This document shows positions 46,832 to 55,777 of a stretch of DNA of 64,000 nt, one piece after another. How positions within the stretch are numbered: the stretch's first letter is position 1; every line of letters begins with the position of its first letter. The translations under genes and the position numbers were made by a program. This stretch comes from CAILUG01 sp903844415. GTDB lineage: Bacteria; Pseudomonadota; Gammaproteobacteria; Pseudomonadales; Pseudohongiellaceae. Below the pieces are notes generated by a model. It saw only the letters and a program-made list of their open reading frames with translations. It was not told the DNA's origin and searched no databases. The DNA is taken from positions 62,001 to 126,000 of the forward strand of contig CANJTS010000003.1 of the NCBI GenBank assembly GCA_947477655.1, given 5' to 3'.

Positions 46832-47938
46832 ATGATGGTGAATGCTACTAATCTGAAAGCAATGAATCTAAAAGCTACCAATAGCAAAAGCATGCTCATT
46901 CCACAGCTTTTTATTGGTAGTTCCATTCTGCTTGCTGCTAGTGTTTTTGCGCATCACAGTTTTGCGCCACATTTTGATGCTAGCAAGCCCGTGCACATAA
47001 CCGGTGTGGTTACGGAATTTGAAGAGCGTAATCCCCACGCTTATTTACATATTCGCGCCGAAAACGCCGATGGCCTTACGCAAGAATGGGAATGTGAAAG
47101 TCATGGTGTTACTCAGTTAACCCGTAACGGTATTTCTCCAGACATGTTGGCTGTAGGCTCTACAATACAAATAGACGGCTCTCAGCATCGACGTGATCCT
47201 TTGCAATGTTTCTTCGATACTTTGCATCTGGCTGATGGGCGCGTGTTGAGTGTTAACGGCCCTGCTGGTCAAAGAGCCGACGCACCCCAAGTGGCACAAC
47301 GTTCTTCCATGTTTGGTGTTTGGTTGTTGGCTCCTGCTGGCGCTGTCAATCTCACTGCTCCTGCAGGTAGGGCTACCAGTGGCCCGCAGTTCATGATGGA
47401 TTTCACTACTGATGCGGCCAAGGCGGAAATCGCTAAATACAATCCCTTTGTTGATGATCCTACTTATCGCTGCGAACCGGTGGCAATTCGTCGTGCTTGG
47501 GGCGCACCAGGCACACCCATGGCGCTACGTCAGTCCGGTGCTGACATCATCATTCAACACGAATGGATGGATGTTGAACGCGTTGTGCATATGAACCAAA
47601 CGGCTGCACCTGTAGGCACACCCGAATCCATACTGGGTTATTCCCGTGGCCGTATGGAAGGAGATGTATTGATTGTGGAAACTGATCATTACAATCAAGG
47701 CGTGTTGAATCAGTTTGTAGAAGTAAAAGATCAACCCATGCGTGCGCTGTTACATTCCAATGAGTTGCGTACGGTAGAGCGTATCAGTTTTGATGCGCCA
47801 TCCAACCGTATCAAGCTCAGCGTAGAAATGTCTGATCCAAAATATTTCACGCAGGACTTTCCGGTAGCACAGTCAGAATTTGCAGCTTCTGACATGGAAA
47901 TTAAACCGTTTGGATGTATTCCTGAGCTACTTAAATAA
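46832..47938 (+). CDS. Secreted DUF6152-family protein, second copy
   Basis: 368 residues, AGGAG before ATG 46832. The signal peptide (SSILLAASVFA) is followed directly by His-His, as in the protein at 10848. Shared landmarks are NPHAY, an ECE pair, LTRNGISPDM, RRDPLQC and, in the second domain, MEGDVLIVET followed by QGVL. The two proteins differ widely elsewhere, so they are old paralogues. Each lies near a PQQ dehydrogenase. No function is established; a periplasmic role in the oxidation system or in metal binding is inference only. Confidence 0.8.
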   Translation: MMVNATNLKAMNLKATNSKSMLIPQLFIGSSILLAASVFAHHSFAPHFDASKPVHITGVVTEFEERNPHAYLHIRAENADGLTQEWECESHGVTQLTRNGISPDMLAVGSTIQIDGSQHRRDPLQCFFDTLHLADGRVLSVNGPAGQRADAPQVAQRSSMFGVWLLAPAGAVNLTAPAGRATSGPQFMMDFTTDAAKAEIAKYNPFVDDPTYRCEPVAIRRAWGAPGTPMALRQSGADIIIQHEWMDVERVVHMNQTAAPVGTPESILGYSRGRMEGDVLIVETDHYNQGVLNQFVEVKDQPMRALLHSNELRTVERISFDAPSNRIKLSVEMSDPKYFTQDFPVAQSEFAASDMEIKPFGCIPELLK

Positions 47939-47960
47939 GCAGGGTAAGCTAGGTACAGTT

Positions 47961-47992
47961 GTTGTTCTGCCGCCCGGCAGAACAACATTTTT
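47961..47992 (+). terminator. Strong hairpin after the DUF6152 gene
   Basis: An 11-bp perfect stem GTTGTTCTGCC/GGCAGAACAAC with a four-base loop and then ATTTTT. It ends the upstream gene; an open frame running through it into the next gene is not the true start of that gene. Confidence 0.9.
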
Positions 47993-48021
47993 ATAAACCA
48001 CAGCTCAATATAATTCTGCTA

Positions 48022-48774
48022 ATGACACTTCTTAATACCAATATACTTTTGTTTCTTGCCTGTATTGCGCTTGCTACAGGTTTTATTAAAGCCGGCATGC
48101 CGTCCTTGGGAGCTTTATTGTCGGCAATGGTCGCCTTGGTATTTCCACCCCGTGACGCACTTGGCATTACCTTAGTTTTTTTATTGATAGGGGACACTGT
48201 TGCAGTGTGGCTCTACTGGCGGTTGGCACACTGGCCTGAATTGAAGAAGATGTTTGTGCCAGTGGTAATAGGAATTGGGGCTGGAGCGTTTGTTCTCAAC
48301 AATCTCGACAATGCCAGGCTGGGTCTGGTTATTGGGGTGATGGTGTTACTGCTTGTGATGATGGAACCTATTCGACCCCAACTAACCAAACTGGCACTGG
48401 CACACCCGCGCAGTGCGCGTAATACAACGGGCGCACTCGCTGGACTTGCCACTACCATTGGAAATGCTGCAGGACCGTTTCTGTCCATCTATTTTCTGGT
48501 GTTGAATCTCGATAAGCGCGCTTTCATCGGCACTGGCAGCATTTTTTTCATGTTTGTTAATCTTTCCAAACTACCTGTTTTTTACTCCCAAGATATTTTT
48601 CAAGCTCAGTACTTGGGGTCGATCGTTTTGACAGCGCCTCTGGTTTATGTAGGTGCGCTTGCAGGTAAACAGTTTCTGGAATGGATTTCGCAGCTCTGGT
48701 TCAACCGTGTAGTGCTGTTTTTTACTGCATTGGCAGGGGTTTGGCTGATAGTCAGTTATTTACGAACGACTTAG
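48022..48774 (+). CDS. TSUP-family (TauE/SafE) membrane permease
   Basis: About 250 residues from ATG 48022, almost entirely hydrophobic with seven to eight helices. FIKAGMPSLGALLSAM in the first part and TTGALAGLATTIGNAAGPFLSIYFLV in the second are the paired TSUP motifs. These proteins move small organosulfur or sulfite-type anions; the substrate here is unknown. The start lacks a clear Shine-Dalgarno sequence. Confidence 0.9.
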   Translation: MTLLNTNILLFLACIALATGFIKAGMPSLGALLSAMVALVFPPRDALGITLVFLLIGDTVAVWLYWRLAHWPELKKMFVPVVIGIGAGAFVLNNLDNARLGLVIGVMVLLLVMMEPIRPQLTKLALAHPRSARNTTGALAGLATTIGNAAGPFLSIYFLVLNLDKRAFIGTGSIFFMFVNLSKLPVFYSQDIFQAQYLGSIVLTAPLVYVGALAGKQFLEWISQLWFNRVVLFFTALAGVWLIVSYLRTT

Positions 48775-48950
48775 TCTTGCTCTATTAAAAAAACCAATTA
48801 AAAAACCCGCGTAACAATGCGCAGTTAAATAAATCGCACCCAACAAACTCTAGGTAACAATTAGAAATTATTTTTCCCTGCAGATGCCTACGCCCAGATC
48901 GCAAACCTGAGCGTAGAAAATGGTCTTGTAACTGTTGGGATCAGAGTCGC

Positions 48951-50663
48951 TTATTGAGCGACACACTCAAAACTGGCTGCCAGATTCAGATCACCTTCTC
49001 CGCGATAACGTGGCCATAGCGGATATTTACACACCGGGCGGGTGCGACCTGCAGTGTTGGTGTTGACATCAGTGGCAAGTAACTCACCGGGTGCCTGATC
49101 TTTCTCGACCCAATTCTCCAGAGCTTCCAAAGTTGACAGTCGGGCATTAAATACACCCGTTTGATGACCCATGCCAGGGATGGTGTAGAAGCTTACAAAG
49201 CTGTCCAGATTTTCTTGTCCGAAGCGGGTAAGTAAGCGGTTGTAATACTGGATCGAACTGTAAGGACTGATGTAGTCGTCAACAAGGCCATGGAAATAAA
49301 TCAGTTTGCCACCTTTGGCTTGAAAGGGTTCCAGCGCAATGCTGTTAGCGCTCATCAGCAAGGTCAACTCATTGATGCGACCGGCATACTGGGCAGGATC
49401 GAAATCATTAATAACATCCAGTTTTATATTCTGGGCGATCGCTAGGCGGGTAGTCGCATCGCCAGGCGCAAACTGTAAGGCTTGCTGTGGGCGTTCTGCT
49501 CCCAAGTTGGGGAAACCACCATCAACAAAAGTAGAGCCTTCAAACGGTGTCCATTTTGGAAATACGGCATTGCCTTCTTCATCATTAAAAATCTTCATAC
49601 CAGCATCGTAGGGAGTGTCGATGTTATTTAATGCTTGTAACTGAAAATCTGACAAACACTGTTCGCCACTGTCTTTACCATTGGCACAGCGCAAGGGATT
49701 TTCGGCAGTGGTCAGTTTGAATGATGCAGTGGCCCCAGTACAGGCGGCGACATTGCTGATAATGCCATCGGCAGCTCCGTCGAGGGGGTCACAAGCGGTA
49801 TAAACAGCAGTTGTTAGGAATTCTACTTCACGTGGATTCAACCAGCTCTGACCGTCATTGGCTTGTAATGCTTTGGCAAGGTTAAGTGCCGATAAATGCA
49901 GCATCACAACATTGTGGGCTGGATATCCTGCTATTACTCCGTCGTAATCAGCAGGATAACGCTGTACTGCGTCAAAGCCTTCATGACCGCCTTGGGAGCC
50001 GCCGATAAAATAGTTGTACTGTGGTGCAGCTGAGTAATATTGCGACACTAGCCACATGGCAACATCGTGGGTTTTCTTGATTTGCAAACGGCCAAAGTTT
50101 TCCAGCGCTTCTGCATTCAAATAAAAGCTGCCATCAAAACCGCCAGCCGATTTGTGTCCAGAATCACTGCCAAGCGTTACATAGCCACGGGCCAGTGGTG
50201 TTGCTTCAGTAGCTGGTTGTTTGGCATAAAACCCGAGGCCGCTTACTACATTGCCATTCAAGCCGCCACCACCAAATTGTATGGATTTTTGATTCCAGGT
50301 GCTGGGTAGGTTTACTTCAAAGTTGATATCAGGGGCGGTATAAGTTGCTGGATGAATTGCGCCTAGCACTTTGCAGTATTCGCCATTGGGATTGTTTTCA
50401 GCAGTAGTAGCGATTAGCTCAGCACTGATGATAGTAGCGCCTGTAGTAGGCAAACCAATGTTGTTGGCTGCAATGGTTAAACCTGTCAGTTGCATACAGG
50501 CCTCAGCACCCACAGTTGCAACAGCAGTAACATTAGTTGGTGCTGTAGTGTTATCGGTACATGCTGATAGTGTCAGCAGGGTAGTGGTAACAACTGCAAA
50601 CAAGGACAAACTTTGGTTCCTATTTAGAAGAGGGTGCATCTTTTTAACAGCTTGCTTGAGCAT
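48951..50663 (-). CDS. Tannase/feruloyl esterase-family lipoprotein
   Basis: 570 residues with GGAG before ATG 50663. LTLSAC near residue 35 is a lipobox. An alpha/beta hydrolase core carries GGSQGGHEGFDAVQRYPADYDGVIAG (nucleophile Ser in GxSxG, followed by the family's RYP-DYDG motif), GAADGIIS (calcium-binding type loop) and GMGHQTG (catalytic His). It should cleave aromatic esters such as those of ferulic or gallic acid at the cell envelope. Two cysteines flanking the active site (ACDPLDGA and CTGATASF) match the disulphide-linked tannase fold. Confidence 0.88.
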   Translation of the reverse strand: MLKQAVKKMHPLLNRNQSLSLFAVVTTTLLTLSACTDNTTAPTNVTAVATVGAEACMQLTGLTIAANNIGLPTTGATIISAELIATTAENNPNGEYCKVLGAIHPATYTAPDINFEVNLPSTWNQKSIQFGGGGLNGNVVSGLGFYAKQPATEATPLARGYVTLGSDSGHKSAGGFDGSFYLNAEALENFGRLQIKKTHDVAMWLVSQYYSAAPQYNYFIGGSQGGHEGFDAVQRYPADYDGVIAGYPAHNVVMLHLSALNLAKALQANDGQSWLNPREVEFLTTAVYTACDPLDGAADGIISNVAACTGATASFKLTTAENPLRCANGKDSGEQCLSDFQLQALNNIDTPYDAGMKIFNDEEGNAVFPKWTPFEGSTFVDGGFPNLGAERPQQALQFAPGDATTRLAIAQNIKLDVINDFDPAQYAGRINELTLLMSANSIALEPFQAKGGKLIYFHGLVDDYISPYSSIQYYNRLLTRFGQENLDSFVSFYTIPGMGHQTGVFNARLSTLEALENWVEKDQAPGELLATDVNTNTAGRTRPVCKYPLWPRYRGEGDLNLAASFECVAQ

Positions 50664-50870
50664 GGCTTACACTCCGATTTTTATTATGAGTTAACAAACA
50701 CTGACTACCTTAGCAGGTTCAGATATCGCTTTCACTTATTTACAGGGTTGCTTTTAAACTTTGCCCTTAACAGAAGGTTAACCGTGATCAATTACGCTAT
50801 AAGCTAGTATTTCTCCTGCAACTCTTCCCCTTTACAATATAGCCACTTTTACAATTGTCCGGATACCCTC

Positions 50871-52418
50871 ATGTTGCGCTTGCTTGCTTTGCTTATTGCG
50901 TTGAATTTTCTAGCAAGTTGCGCTGTCAATCCAGTGACCGGCAAAAATGAATTCAGCCTAGTTTCTGAAGCACAAGAACGCAACATTGGGGCTGAACAAT
51001 ATTCGCCTTCGCAGCAAAGTCAGGGTGGGCAGTATCAGGTCGATCCCGAGCTTTCTGCCTATGTAAATACTGTAGGTCAGCGCCTTGCTGCTGTAAGCGA
51101 CCGACCCCTCGATTACGAATTTGTCGTGCTTAATAATGGTGTGCCTAATGCGTGGGCCTTGCCTGGTGGCAAAATTGCAGTAAACCGGGGTTTGCTCTAC
51201 GAATTAAATAGTGAAGCCGAACTGGCCGCAGTATTAGGTCATGAAGTAGTGCACGCAGCTGCCGGTCACGGTGCGCAGTCCATGACCCGAGGTACTTTGT
51301 TGCAAGGTGCTTTATTGGTGGGAAGTGTAGCGACGCTTAACAATGAATTTGCTGATTACATCGTGGGTGCTTCACAACTTGGTGCGCAACTTATCAGCCA
51401 GCGTTATGGACGTGATGCCGAAAGTGAATCCGATTACTATGGCATTCAATACATGGTACGCGCTGGTTACGATCCACATGCTGCAGTCACCTTGCAACAA
51501 ACTTTTGTGCGTTTGTCCGAAGGCCAAAACTCAAGTTGGCTGGAAGGTATGTTTGCCAGTCACCCACCATCGACAGCTAGGGTAGAGGCCAATCAAGCGC
51601 TTGTGGACGAGCTGCAACCACAATTGGCGGGGCGCGATCTTGACATAGGTGCCGAGCGTTATCAGCAAGCAGTAGCGCAACTTAAAACAAGTAAACCTGC
51701 TTACGATCTGTTCGATGAGGCGGAGCTTGCTATTGCTGATAATGAGTTGGATCTTGCCTTGGGTAATGTCGAAGAAGCCATCACACTAGTGCCCACCGAA
51801 GCACGTTTTCATGGTTTGCAAGGTGACATCAATGTGTATCAAAAGAGTTATAGTGCAGCCATCACTAGTTATGACGAGGCGCTGAGCTATGACAATAATT
51901 ACTATGATTATTATCTTGGACGGGGAGTGGCCCACGCGCGTTTAAACCAAAATAGTCTTGCTCGTGACGATTTGCAGCGCAGTGCCGACTTGTTGCCTAC
52001 CGCCATTGCCCTAAACGAACTCGGCAAACTTTCCTTGCTCGATAATGATCGAGTCAGTGCCAAAAAATATTTTCAGGGTGCAGCAGGGGCGCAGGGACTG
52101 GTTGGGCAGGAAGCTCAAGCGGCCTTCATGCGGTTGGACGTTTATGATAATCCTGCCAACTATCTGCAAGCCCAGGTTTATACCGACCCTTATGGTCGTA
52201 TTCTGGCTCGAATAAATAACAGAAGCAGTTTACCCCTTAACTTAATTCGTGTGGATTTTGCCGCTGTGATAGACGGTAACGTTGTGCGCCAGAGTCAGGT
52301 TATTTCTTCTTTGCAAGGCGGTACTTATACCGACATCAACTCCGGCTTGGTATTTCCCAAAGGCAGCAATCCTACGGCGGATATGATGAATGCAGAAGTG
52401 GTGAGTGCGCAGCCGTGA
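50871..52418 (+). CDS. M48-family metallopeptidase with TPR repeats (BepA-like)
   Basis: 515 residues. The N-terminus is a lipoprotein signal (LNFLASC, Cys about 17). The M48 zinc motif H124-EVVH-128 lies in GHEVVHAAAGHG, and a third ligand Glu sits in AESESDYYG. The C-terminal half (about 270-430) contains TPR-like helices, e.g. YLGRGVAHARLNQNSLARDDL. This resembles BepA, which maintains outer-membrane proteins and LPS assembly, but here it is a lipoprotein. The closing segment resembles a small beta domain. Confidence 0.88.
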   Translation: MLRLLALLIALNFLASCAVNPVTGKNEFSLVSEAQERNIGAEQYSPSQQSQGGQYQVDPELSAYVNTVGQRLAAVSDRPLDYEFVVLNNGVPNAWALPGGKIAVNRGLLYELNSEAELAAVLGHEVVHAAAGHGAQSMTRGTLLQGALLVGSVATLNNEFADYIVGASQLGAQLISQRYGRDAESESDYYGIQYMVRAGYDPHAAVTLQQTFVRLSEGQNSSWLEGMFASHPPSTARVEANQALVDELQPQLAGRDLDIGAERYQQAVAQLKTSKPAYDLFDEAELAIADNELDLALGNVEEAITLVPTEARFHGLQGDINVYQKSYSAAITSYDEALSYDNNYYDYYLGRGVAHARLNQNSLARDDLQRSADLLPTAIALNELGKLSLLDNDRVSAKKYFQGAAGAQGLVGQEAQAAFMRLDVYDNPANYLQAQVYTDPYGRILARINNRSSLPLNLIRVDFAAVIDGNVVRQSQVISSLQGGTYTDINSGLVFPKGSNPTADMMNAEVVSAQP

Positions 52419-52491
52419 ACCAAATTTCTATGTGAACCGTACCGTACGTCAGATCTTGGGCGTGCTGCGTATCCGACTTTTGTTCCAAAAA

Positions 52492-53112
52492 TCAAGCGAG
52501 CGCCTGTTGCTGTTGTACATATTCAACAAAACGTTGAAGTTCTTGCAGTGGTTGAAATCCGGAACATTGATACGCACCTGCAATAAAAGTGGGTACACCG
52601 GTTATCTGAAACTGGCGGGCTCTCTCCCAACTGGCCTCCACTGCTTTACAGAAGCTGCGCTTTTGCAGCACTGCACTTGCAGCAGTCACATCCAGTTTTG
52701 CAGCAGCCACTAGATCGAGCAAAACCTCAGGTAAAGCCAGATTACGGTTGTGTACAAAATAGGCTCGGAATATAAGTTTGTGCAAGGCTGTTGAGTTCGT
52801 TTGGGTAGCTGCCCACAGCGCCAATTCTTGTGCCAAAGTGCTGTTGAAAGTGTAATTTCGCTGGCCATGTTCCAGCCCGAGCTCATCCATCAATGTGTAT
52901 AGTCGTTGATGGATGGAATCCAGATTTACCCCTCGTAACAGTTCGCTCAATAACAAACCCTCCTGGGGTGTACCCGGATGCAAAGGAAACGCCGACCACT
53001 TTATGGTTAGTGGTATTGTAAGGGCGAGTTTTTCAACCACGGCACTGGCCAGATAACACCAGGGGCAAACAAAGTCAGAAAATATTTCAATTTCTAAGGG
53101 TGTATTATCCAA
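52492..53112 (-). CDS. DsbA-family (FrnE-like) oxidoreductase
   Basis: 206 residues with no signal peptide. FSDFVCPWCYLA has the CPWC redox pair, and GVPTFIAGAY supplies the cis-Pro of the thioredoxin fold; an all-helical insertion lies between. This fits the cytosolic DsbA/2-hydroxychromene-2-carboxylate isomerase group. The substrate is unknown. Confidence 0.88.
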   Translation of the reverse strand: MDNTPLEIEIFSDFVCPWCYLASAVVEKLALTIPLTIKWSAFPLHPGTPQEGLLLSELLRGVNLDSIHQRLYTLMDELGLEHGQRNYTFNSTLAQELALWAATQTNSTALHKLIFRAYFVHNRNLALPEVLLDLVAAAKLDVTAASAVLQKRSFCKAVEASWERARQFQITGVPTFIAGAYQCSGFQPLQELQRFVEYVQQQQALA

Positions 53113-53345
53113 GAGGTTAATCCATTTTTTAAGTTGTGGATGACTTTCGAAACCTACAGAAATTTTTTGAGAGAGACCACATTTTTATTTCATGAATTAT
53201 TTCTAATGGCATAATCTGGTGGCAAGTTGACATAGGTAATTATTTTAAAAAATGATCCGACTTGGGTTTCGATGTAAATAATTTTCAAAAATCTTTTGTG
53301 TTTTTTAAGTTTTTCCTCATGAGCAGTTGTCTTGAAGAGGTTGGA

Positions 53346-53861
53346 ATGAACCACCTATATTTAACTAAATTTGCGGCAGTTTTATTGGTGTTTGTACAGG
53401 GAGTGGTGTTGGCTGCCCAAGACAATACGACGATTGAAGAAATTGAAATTACGGGTCAGCGCTCTTTAGTGGGATTGCGTCTGGCGATAACAGTTGCTGA
53501 GGATGGTATGTACCTGTTGTGGAACGAATTAAACGAAGATGATCTTTTCGATATTTATTGTGTACGCGAAGCGCGTACAGGCGCCTTAATAAAGCAAAGA
53601 CGCTGCGAACCAGGCTTCGTTACGGAAGCTACTTCACTAAATGCGCGTGATTTCTTCTCTCAGGCCTTTGGGAGTTCAGGCGGCGGCGTGATTACCCCGA
53701 ACAATCCGCAAGCAGTAGTGGATTACTACACACCAATTTATCACCAAAAAATGAAAGATATGATTCTGAAAAACCCCCAATTGCTAGAGGCGGTTGTTAA
53801 TCTTGAGAATTTGCGTACAAAGCTGGACGAGCAAAAGTCAGCGTATTTCAGCAAGGAATAA
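53346..53861 (+). CDS. Small exported protein with a TonB-box-like motif, unknown function
   Basis: 171 residues from ATG 53346, with GAGG upstream; the open frame begins earlier but has no such site. The signal peptide ends at VVLAA, then comes EEIEITGQRS, which is what a TonB-dependent receptor would show. The protein then lacks any plug or barrel. A block NELNEDDLFDIYCVREA then leads to IKQRRC, giving two cysteines, and the C-terminus is helical and charged. I do not recognise a characterised family. Confidence 0.7.
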   Translation: MNHLYLTKFAAVLLVFVQGVVLAAQDNTTIEEIEITGQRSLVGLRLAITVAEDGMYLLWNELNEDDLFDIYCVREARTGALIKQRRCEPGFVTEATSLNARDFFSQAFGSSGGGVITPNNPQAVVDYYTPIYHQKMKDMILKNPQLLEAVVNLENLRTKLDEQKSAYFSKE

Positions 53862-54018
53862 AAGCTGATTGTTTTTTTTGTGTCGTCCTTTTGGATAAAG
53901 GACAACAATTGCGCGTTAATGGTTTTATCGCCTTTCTTGTGAAAGGCGTCAAACAATTTCTGCTTTGAATATCTTTAGATGTGGCTTTCTAGCATAAGTC
54001 GCTAGATTGGTTTTCTGC

Positions 54019-55062
54019 TTATTCCTTAAATTCGTAGATTGTGAATGTTGTATCGTTCTTGCCCTCGAAATCCAGCACACATTTGCCCGCAGAAGCAGGC
54101 AGAGTCCAGTCCACATCCGGCTGGTATTCAAGCTCTAGATTACGATGTTCACAACGTACATTGATCTTGTTCAGTTTTCCAACAACGTCAGCAACGGTAA
54201 ACATGCGGTGTGCCGGCTCGTAGCTCCATTTTTTGTCTCTGATCTTGGCCAGTAAGGGGAGGGGATCAGTTGAATCGATTTGCTGCCTAGCTGTAGTGAC
54301 TAACTCAAGCAGTTTGTCGTCGGCAGGAATGTCAAAATTTGCTTGCAGTTTTTCCCAAGTCCGTACCACAACTGCCTGTTGCCTTACAGAGGTTGCCAAT
54401 ATCAGTTGTTGCCGTAATGCGCTCTGTAGCAAATCTGGTGTCAGTATGTACTCTGTCACTCCATCGGCATTAACGCTACTTTGTGTGGCGAGTGTGATCG
54501 CCTCGAGTGCAGCAAAAGGGTCGCCCAGTTTCATTTCAAAAGTCGATAACATTTGATTAGTTACTGCGTAATCAAGCGCTGTATGTACGTGCTGCCTTAA
54601 CATGCTCCGGATAGTTTTTTTACCATCTTCAAATTCTTGTGCTTGGTACTGTGTATTCAATTTTTCGTATTCCTGCTGAAAGTCGGTGGAACTAGAAAGT
54701 TGCTCGTTAAGTTTGATTCGAAACACATATTCTTGATTTAGAAAGTCAACTGCAGTGCCGTTGGACGTGCCGGGTGTAAAGGTCCAACTAGCTACGCTCC
54801 CTTTGATGGCTTTTTCGTAAAAGGGATTGGTCAAGCCACCAATTATTTCGACGTCGTCGGTAGTGCCGTCTGCTTTGACTGTATACCGAGTAACAATAAA
54901 ACCTTCATTGCCAAAACCAGGGATAACTAGCCCCTCTTGAGTGAGGGGTGTCGGTTGGACTTGGACTAAATCTTGGGCTGTGGTATTTAAACTTGCCGCA
55001 CAGCCAAGTATTCCAGCGATAACAATAGCCAAAGTCTTAGGGAAATAAGTTGTATCTTTCAT
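54019..55062 (-). CDS. Exported protein with a TonB C-terminal-like domain
   Basis: 347 residues with a signal sequence (ending at NTTAQ). Residues about 45-115 resemble the TonB C-terminal fold: IVTRYTVKADGTTDDVEIIGG, then AIKGSVASWTFTPG and a closing VFRIKL strand. Unlike real TonB there is no N-terminal membrane anchor with a Pro-rich linker, and the TonB-like part is at the front. The rest is alpha-helical with Gln-rich helices, perhaps TPR-like, and two cysteines near the end. A periplasmic adaptor role is possible but unproven. Confidence 0.65.
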   Translation of the reverse strand: MKDTTYFPKTLAIVIAGILGCAASLNTTAQDLVQVQPTPLTQEGLVIPGFGNEGFIVTRYTVKADGTTDDVEIIGGLTNPFYEKAIKGSVASWTFTPGTSNGTAVDFLNQEYVFRIKLNEQLSSSTDFQQEYEKLNTQYQAQEFEDGKKTIRSMLRQHVHTALDYAVTNQMLSTFEMKLGDPFAALEAITLATQSSVNADGVTEYILTPDLLQSALRQQLILATSVRQQAVVVRTWEKLQANFDIPADDKLLELVTTARQQIDSTDPLPLLAKIRDKKWSYEPAHRMFTVADVVGKLNKINVRCEHRNLELEYQPDVDWTLPASAGKCVLDFEGKNDTTFTIYEFKE

Positions 55063-55097
55063 AATAATTATCCTTTGCTAAATATTTTTTTATTAGA

Positions 55098-55379
55098 TTA
55101 GTTATCTAGACCTTTTGATTCTGTTTCCCAGTTGCGATTTGTGCGTAAGGTGCAATCTTGTCCGACAAAAATCGTTCCTGCTTTTACATTACCCTTGCGC
55201 TGGTACATGAGTCAGTTGGATGCCACATCTGCGAACTTGCCACCACCAGGGTGGTACATGGTCGCGGTATGCCCTGCGTCACCAGGTGCGCCGTAAAACA
55301 CAAGCAGGTGATTTAAGTCTAAAAGGTAGACCCAATAGTCACATAACTTTGAAGCGTCGAAAAGGGTCGGCCGTGTGAT
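55098..55379 (-). pseudogene. Probable gene remnant with an in-frame stop
   Basis: On the minus strand, from about 55379 down to 55098, one frame reads like protein, including NHLLVFYGAPGDAGHT and MYHPGGGKFADVASN, then TGA at 55212-55214, then GNVKAGTIFVGQDCTLRTNR to TAA at 55098. There is no good start codon. I do not recognise the family. It lies just upstream of the TonB-domain gene. Confidence 0.35.
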
Positions 55380-55482
55380 TTATTTAACAGATTAAGAGTT
55401 GTTGCTCAGCAACCCACTATTTGCTGGTGCCTAGGTATGAAGTGAAAACCCTCTAAGCAAGCTTGTTGTTATGGGGGGGTAA

Positions 55483-55536
55483 GGCTTGGGTTGAGGCTTA
55501 GGCTTAGGCTTAGGCTTAGGCTTAGGCTTAGGCTTA
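55483..55536. repeat. Hexanucleotide repeat (GGCTTA)7 with two degenerate units
   Basis: Seven exact copies of GGCTTA from 55495, preceded by two altered units. On the minus strand it would read as a Pro-Lys dipeptide repeat inside a 66-codon frame (55431-55631) starting ATG 55631. That frame has no convincing Shine-Dalgarno sequence and may not be a gene. The remaining 55537-55777 region holds no other gene I can name. Confidence 0.85.
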
Positions 55537-55777
55537 GGAGGGAGGTCAAATAAATGCCTGATTCGCTTGGCTTTTGAAAGATATTTTCTATAATTCTGGA
55601 ATAATAAAAGGGGTATATTTATCACCGGCATACAAGAACTATTTATATTGACTATATATTCAGGATGGGTAGATACTCTGTTGAATGTAAAACTAAAAAT
55701 TCAGATCTTGCACCTTTGTTACGAATCTATGGATTAAGATTGTTGCCGACAAATATTTAATTGAGGAAAAGGCGAAT

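Noticed and set aside
47959..48021. Longer start of the TSUP permease
   Set aside because: It would begin inside a strong terminator hairpin; the ATG at 48022 fits the family start.
55212..55214. In-frame TGA as a selenocysteine codon
   Set aside because: No start codon, no recognisable selenoprotein family, and no hairpin looking like a SECIS element right after it.
55483..55536. Repeat unit equal to the nematode telomere repeat TTAGGC
   Set aside because: Seven copies in a bacterial intergenic region; nothing else points to a telomere or a eukaryote. Slippage of a short repeat explains it.
55431..55631. A Pro-Lys-rich small gene
   Set aside because: No Shine-Dalgarno sequence and the frame depends on the hexamer repeat; kept only as a remark.
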